A stretch of DNA of 8,197 nt from JBEIUO01 sp964549785 (lineage in GTDB: Bacteria > Planctomycetota > Phycisphaerae > Phycisphaerales > UBA1924). Location: contig CAZJXA010000149.1 in assembly GCA_964549785.1 (NCBI GenBank), positions 1 to 8,197 of the forward strand. The letters are read 5' to 3'. Both the position numbers and the translations under genes were made by a program. Each line of letters starts with the position of its first letter. Within the stretch, counting starts at the first letter, position 1. This document shows positions 5,135 through 8,197 of this stretch, piece after piece. The notes under the pieces were generated by a model, which saw only the letters and a program-made list of their open reading frames with translations, was not told the origin of the DNA and searched no databases.

Positions 5135-5458
5135 ATGATGCAGCAACTGCGGGCCCACCGCGCCATGCTGGCGTTCTCGATCGGCGACCGGGTCGAGTTC
5201 GCGGCGGACGGCCGACGGGTCGTCGGCATCATCACGCGGTACAACAAGCAAACGGTTTCGATCTTGGCCGAGAACGGGCAGTCCTGGACCGTGTCGCCGG
5301 GGTTGGTTACCAAGGTGGTGACGCGCGATGCGGAGTGGCGCCCGGCGGATACCGAAGTGACGCCCGCACCTTCAACCGGTGCGGGCCATCGTGCGGCGGG
5401 GTTATTGGCGGATTCGTCGGGTCACGCGGGCCGACAGGGGCAGCCGATTACGCGTTGA
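5135..5458 (+). CDS. Small conserved protein with a KOW/SH3-like core
   Basis: From the first canonical start, ATG 5135, the product is 107 residues. The recognisable part is a helical segment (MQQLRAHRAMLAF), then SIGDRVEFAADGRRVVGIITRYNKQTVSILAENGQSWTVSPGLVTKV. This is a short beta-barrel-like stretch with the GDRV...G.I.RYNKQTV...GQ.W.VSP pattern that I recall from small conserved bacterial proteins of unknown function. Nucleic-acid binding is plausible for such barrels but unproven. The natural N-terminus probably lies near 5060, because the preceding 25 codons also look coding (see 5056-5134). The last 40 residues are low-complexity and lie over a strong hairpin (5362-5386), so the true C-terminus may be shorter or also frame-shifted. 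The gene overlaps the end of the convergent dehydrogenase by 11 bases. Confidence 0.6.
   Translation: MMQQLRAHRAMLAFSIGDRVEFAADGRRVVGIITRYNKQTVSILAENGQSWTVSPGLVTKVVTRDAEWRPADTEVTPAPSTGAGHRAAGLLADSSGHAGRQGQPITR
5362..5386. terminator. Strong hairpin, possible shared terminator without a U-tract
   Basis: GCCCGCACC (5362-5370) and GGTGCGGGC (5378-5386) form a perfect nine-base-pair stem with a seven-base loop. It lies about 60 bases past the stop of the minus-strand dehydrogenase and inside the C-terminal region of the plus-strand small gene. No T-run follows on either strand, so termination is only a possibility. Confidence 0.4.
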
Positions 5459-6419
5459 CGCAGTTTTCGACGCGACCGGTTTCGTTGAAGACCTTGACGA
5501 TGCGGACGGCTTCGTCGGCCACGGCGAGTTGGGCCTGATCGGTCGAAGCGCCGCAGTGGTGGGACATATAGACGCCGGGGAGGTTTGCGGTTTCGCACGA
5601 CCACGCCGATTCGGGCTCGCCGGGTTGATTGTCGCAGACGTCGAGGCCGGCCCGGAGTTTCTTGCTGAGGACGGCGGCCCGCAGGGCGGGCTCATCGACG
5701 ATGCCGCCTCGTGAGGTGTTGATGAAGTAGGCGCCGGGCTTCATGGCGGCGAAGAACTCGGCGCCGAAGAGTTTTTTGGTTGAATCCACGAGGGGCAGAT
5801 GGACGCTGATGGCGTCGCAGCGGCGGGCCAGGTCGAGCAGGGCCGGGGTGTCGGTGCCGCCCATCTCGGAACTGAGGGCCGCGGCGTGCTGGGCGGTGAT
5901 GCCGCGGGACCAGATGACGACGTGCATGCCGAACGCGGTGGCACGCTTGATGACTTCCTGGCCGATGTTGCCGACACCAACGACGCCGAGCGTCATTCCT
6001 TTAAGGCCCTTGGCTTTCCCAAACTCCTTCTTGTTCCACTTGCCGGAGCGTGAATCGGCGATTTGGTCGGGGAGGCGTCGGTCGCAGCAGAGGAGCAGCC
6101 CGATGGTGAGTTCGGCGACGGCGACCGCGTTCATGCCGGGGCAGTTCGCGACCTTGACGCCGGCGCTGGTTGCTGCGGGAACATCGATGTTATCGACACC
6201 GGACCCGGCCCGGACGATGAGCCGCAGGCCGCGGGCGCGGGCGATGGAGGCGGCGGGAACTTTGGTGGAACGCACAATGAGAACTTCGGGGGCGTGGTCG
6301 GCGAGGAGGGCGGGGATGCCATCGGCCCCGGCCGCGGGCTCGTTGAGCACGGTGAGGCCGAGCGCGGCGAGGGCTTCGAGGCCGGATTTCTCGAACTTAT
6401 CGGCGACGAGGACTTTCAA
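5448..6419 (-). CDS. serA: D-3-phosphoglycerate dehydrogenase-like D-2-hydroxyacid dehydrogenase (short form)
   Basis: This 323-residue protein belongs to the family that oxidises D-2-hydroxyacids, with 3-phosphoglycerate (first step of serine synthesis) the most likely substrate. The TTG at 6417-6419 is chosen as start because GGAG lies seven bases upstream and KVLVADKF is the usual opening. The in-frame GTG at 6452 has no ribosome binding site. Domains: substrate/lid domain about 1-95, Rossmann domain about 96-285 with VVGVGNIG at 146-153, then return to the first domain. RAGSGVDNID (70-79), the signature MKPGAYFINTSRGGIVD (226-242, catalytic Arg237) and HHCGAST with catalytic His288 are present. 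There is no C-terminal ACT domain, so serine feedback of the classical type is unlikely. Two oddities: Gln265 stands where the catalytic Glu normally precedes Pro, and Ser171-Arg172 replace the Asp expected for NAD preference. Glyoxylate/hydroxypyruvate reductase activity is the main alternative. Confidence 0.82.
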   Translation of the reverse strand: MKVLVADKFEKSGLEALAALGLTVLNEPAAGADGIPALLADHAPEVLIVRSTKVPAASIARARGLRLIVRAGSGVDNIDVPAATSAGVKVANCPGMNAVAVAELTIGLLLCCDRRLPDQIADSRSGKWNKKEFGKAKGLKGMTLGVVGVGNIGQEVIKRATAFGMHVVIWSRGITAQHAAALSSEMGGTDTPALLDLARRCDAISVHLPLVDSTKKLFGAEFFAAMKPGAYFINTSRGGIVDEPALRAAVLSKKLRAGLDVCDNQPGEPESAWSCETANLPGVYMSHHCGASTDQAQLAVADEAVRIVKVFNETGRVENCVNA

Positions 6420-6582
6420 AGTGCGTCTCCAGGAGTCGTGCGGGAAGGGCACGGGGTGGAAGGCGATGTACTACAACAGAACACTGAGGAACCAGGACGG
6501 CGGGGCTCATGGCGAAAGTATGAGACAACGGGAGCATGGAGACCGCGGGAGGAGCACGCGTGCAGAGTGAGCCGCAGGATTG

Positions 6583-6615
6583 AAAAACCCCGCGAGCGCT
6601 TGGGCGGTCGCGGGG
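6583..6615 (-). terminator. Rho-independent terminator of the large pilin-like gene
   Basis: On the minus strand, CCCCGCGA (complement at 6608-6615) pairs with TCGCGGGG (6588-6595) around a 12-base loop and is followed by TTTTT (6583-6587). It lies about 40 bases past the stop codon at 6654-6656 and before the next minus-strand gene, isolating the pilin transcript from the dehydrogenase. Confidence 0.88.
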
Positions 6616-6653
6616 TCGATTGTATCAAAGAGTGGTTTCTGGAATGCGACCGC

Positions 6654-7808
6654 TCAGTTCAGGTATCGGAACTCTTTGCCATCAAAGTCGGCCCCTTGGA
6701 GGCCGGCGCGGGTCCAGCGATAGAAGCCGACCATTGTCGTTCCTTGGGCAAAGCCTCCGCCTCGAACGGGCGATTCCCACGTTTCCGGGTTGTACGCGTA
6801 GGTGGTCGGCGTGGTGGCCAGCGGCTGTCCGGGGTTCTGGCCCTCGTTGGCGTCGCCCGGATTGACACCGCCGGCGTTGGCCTGGGCAGGACCGGTGACC
6901 TTCATACGGACCGAGGCGTCGTAAAAGCCGATCGTGACCTTTGAATCGGAATATGAATACCACTGTGGACGCTTGTACCCGTGCCGGGCCGACGAGTCGT
7001 AGAGGTGGACTTTCTGAGACGGAAAATTGACATCGGCGTTGCGGCGACGCCCGAGGAGTCCGTTTCGAACGTTCCCGGTAAATTGGTAGAAACGATGCTG
7101 TCCGGCTTGAGCGATGGTGCTGCGCGGGGCGTCGCCACGGTCGGGAGAGTACGAGGATGCTACCGTTTCATAGGTCGAGCCGTACGGCCAGCGCGATTGC
7201 GGGCCGGGACCGCCTCCCGAACCTGCGGGTTGGGGCTGCAAAAGCCCTTGGTCAAAGGCACGTGGATCGGACTGCCAGTTCAGCCGAACGCGGTCTTCGG
7301 CGCACGCGACGGTGCGCTCGGGAAGACGAGCGGCCATGTAATCTTGAAGGACGAGGTGGTTGTACAGCACATGGGGGATCCAAAGGTTGATCGGCAGGAT
7401 GTTGTAACGATCGCCGCGGGTTCTCAGGATGTACACGGCTTGGGCTGAGGCTGCGGCCAAGTCGTCTCCGCCCTGAGCTTGGGCGCGTAACAGGGCGTTG
7501 GACCCGCCGGGCTGGTCTGGCAACAATTGTCCGTAGTACGCAGCGTCTCGCCCTCCGAGCACGGTGAAGGAGAATTGCCGGTCTTTGAACTCCGAGGCAT
7601 AACTGGCAGAGGCTTGGAGGAGCGACCGGATGTTGGCTTTGCACACCACGAGGCGGCCGGTGGATTTGGCCTTGCCGAGGGCGGGGAGGAGAATCCCGAT
7701 GAGGAGCGCGATGATCGCGATCACCACCAAAAGTTCGATCAGCGTGAATGCCCTGAGCTGGAATGCTTTGTGACGCCCGCGAACCGTCTGTCCGTGTCTC
7801 GCCCGCAT
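6654..7808 (-). CDS. Large prepilin-type N-terminal methylation domain protein
   Basis: This 384-residue protein starts at ATG 7806-7808, with AAGGGGA seven bases upstream. The frame extends 66 codons further, but that part overlaps the predicted promoter and leader. A 20-residue basic leader ends in Ala20. The predicted mature protein begins at Phe21 with FTLIELLVV (conserved Glu25), and the hydrophobic helix ends in LLPALGKAKSTGR, a form typical of planctomycetes. The long soluble head has no family I can name. It contains GGRDAAYYGQLLP, a region rich in Tyr and Trp, and near the end GFYDASVRMKV, which is in the place where related proteins carry an H-x-DG element. It should be processed by a PilD-type peptidase and could form a pilus, a pseudopilus or an anchored surface protein. 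It is apparently monocistronic: own promoter and structured leader upstream, strong terminator downstream. The ligand or role of the head domain is unknown. Confidence 0.85.
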   Translation of the reverse strand: MRARHGQTVRGRHKAFQLRAFTLIELLVVIAIIALLIGILLPALGKAKSTGRLVVCKANIRSLLQASASYASEFKDRQFSFTVLGGRDAAYYGQLLPDQPGGSNALLRAQAQGGDDLAAASAQAVYILRTRGDRYNILPINLWIPHVLYNHLVLQDYMAARLPERTVACAEDRVRLNWQSDPRAFDQGLLQPQPAGSGGGPGPQSRWPYGSTYETVASSYSPDRGDAPRSTIAQAGQHRFYQFTGNVRNGLLGRRRNADVNFPSQKVHLYDSSARHGYKRPQWYSYSDSKVTIGFYDASVRMKVTGPAQANAGGVNPGDANEGQNPGQPLATTPTTYAYNPETWESPVRGGGFAQGTTMVGFYRWTRAGLQGADFDGKEFRYLN

Positions 7809-7821
7809 GGAAATTCCCCTT

Positions 7822-7848
7822 TCACCACCGCAGAACGCGGCGTGGTGA
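7822..7848 (-). promoter_or_regulatory. Leader hairpin 2 of the pilin-like gene
   Basis: Read as RNA, UCACCAC pairs with GUGGUGA and CGC with GCG around the loop GUUCU, with GC bulged on the 5' side. The stem ends next to the ribosome binding site (AAGGGG, complement at 7816-7821). Confidence 0.6.
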
Positions 7849-7857
7849 GATTCACCG

Positions 7858-7885
7858 GGCGGGGTCTCCAGAACGGAACCCCGCC
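7858..7885 (-). promoter_or_regulatory. Leader hairpin 1 of the pilin-like gene
   Basis: Read as RNA, GGCGGGGU pairs with ACCCCGCC and UCC with GGA around the loop GUUCU, with one G bulged on the 3' side. It begins a few bases after the predicted transcription start and has the same loop and an outer-stem, bulge, three-pair inner-stem plan like hairpin 2. Confidence 0.6.
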
Positions 7886-7897
7886 ATCCTGCGGTGC

Positions 7898-7926
7898 AGA
7901 TTACCACAATTCGGGGTCCGTGTCGA
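7898..7926 (-). promoter_or_regulatory. Candidate promoter of the large pilin-like gene
   Basis: On the minus strand, TCGACA (complement at 7921-7926) matches five of six bases of the -35 consensus. It is followed after exactly 17 bases by TAATCT (7898-7903), which keeps the key first, second and last -10 bases. A T-rich stretch lies just upstream. Transcription would start near 7891, giving a leader of about 83 bases that consists almost entirely of the two hairpins and the ribosome binding site. Confidence 0.5.
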
Positions 7927-7966
7927 GCGATTCTTGGGAAAAAAAGGAAAAATAGGGAACCGTGCA

Positions 7967-7985
7967 AGCGACCGGGAGCGACCGG
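7967..7985. repeat. Tandem nine-base repeat upstream of the pilin promoter
   Basis: AGCGACCGG occurs at 7967-7975 and 7977-7985, giving a ten-base period, close to one helical turn. It lies about 40-60 bases upstream of the predicted -35 box. It could be a pair of activator sites, or chance. Confidence 0.45.
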
Positions 7986-8197
7986 CGTTGAACCAATTCG
8001 AAGCAAGGGTATTCAGGACCGGACGTCGCTCGGACGTGGCGGGGCAGCGGCGTGAACTTAGGAAACAGATACATGCAGGCTTCTGGCGGTCATGACTGCT
8101 CGGCGCGGCCTGTTGCGTTCGGGCTTTTGCACGCTTGAATGGTATCGCGGCGGGGTATCCGGATTCGCCGATGAAGGGTTCGACGAGGGCGGTGGAG
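7986..8197. other. Unassigned right end of the window
   Basis: I see no gene I can support here. A plus-strand frame opens at ATG 8092 and stays open for 35 codons to the edge (starting MTARRGLLRSGF and ending in a Gly/Asp/Glu-rich stretch). It has no good ribosome binding site and matches no family I recognise. Minus-strand frames entering from the right edge either stop within about 50 codons or run across the pilin promoter and look non-coding. Confidence 0.3.

Noticed and set aside
5743..6570. Plus-strand open frame of 275 codons
   Set aside because: It is antisense to the dehydrogenase, with Arg/Ser/Ala-rich low-complexity translation and no ribosome binding site or domain.
6063..6944. 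Plus-strand open frame of 293 codons
   Set aside because: It lies opposite the well-supported dehydrogenase and pilin genes, runs through a terminator, is Gly/Glu/Asp-rich in a way typical of antisense frames in GC-rich DNA, and has no domain.
7939..7952. A-rich tract read as a minus-strand terminator tail
   Set aside because: No stable hairpin directly precedes the T-run on the minus strand. It fits better as the AT-rich region upstream of the pilin promoter.
7809..8006. N-terminal 66-codon extension of the large pilin-like gene
   Set aside because: It would place about 86 residues before the prepilin cleavage site and overlap the promoter and hairpin leader. ATG 7808 has a proper ribosome binding site and gives a normal leader length.

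Overview
The window is GC-rich and looks like a chromosomal segment of a planctomycete, probably of the Phycisphaerae lineage. The main reason is the large pilin-like protein on the minus strand (6654-7808). Its N-terminal signature (FTLIELLVVIAIIALLIGILLPALGKA, given here in pieces: FTLIELLVV, then a hydrophobic run, then LLPALGKA) is the form I associate with that group. A second prepilin-like protein (267-854) and several secreted or anchored proteins of unknown function fit the same picture. No mobile element, tRNA, rRNA or CRISPR array was seen.

Layout. 1-201 (minus) is the N-terminus of glycine dehydrogenase GcvP, cut by the window edge. 267-2344 (minus) is a tight four-gene cluster. 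In transcription order it encodes a small secreted six-cysteine protein, an anchored HEAT-repeat protein, an anchored CxxC-containing protein and a prepilin-like protein. Its spacing and coupling indicate one operon of unknown role. 2625-3464 (plus) is a secreted SOUL-type haem-binding-like protein, convergent with 3471-3833 (minus), a SugE/Gdx-type small multidrug resistance transporter. 3834-4172 is a gene-poor divergent region with an unexplained terminator-like hairpin. 4173-4637 and 4618-4974 (plus) are an overlapping SRPBCC/AHA1-like protein and ArsR-type repressor. 5135-5458 (plus) is a small protein with a KOW-like core whose true N-terminus appears frame-disrupted. 5448-6419 (minus) is a short D-3-phosphoglycerate dehydrogenase-like D-2-hydroxyacid dehydrogenase. 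6654-7808 (minus) is the large pilin-like protein, with a good terminator behind it and a structured leader in front of it. 7986-8197 has no convincing gene.

Functional picture. Most genes are ordinary: amino-acid metabolism (gcvP, serA-like), a guanidinium-type exporter, and a repressor/SRPBCC pair. The parts least explained by known families are three. The first is the six-cysteine secreted protein heading the HEAT/CxxC/prepilin operon. The second is the leader of the large pilin gene, where two adjacent hairpins carry the same GUUCU loop just after a predicted promoter. The third is the leader of the SRPBCC-ArsR operon, with a terminator-like hairpin followed by a perfect inverted repeat over the ribosome binding site. 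Two small genes lack a canonical start where homology or signal-peptide logic puts one. I could not run searches, so family names rest on motif recognition from the translated sequence.
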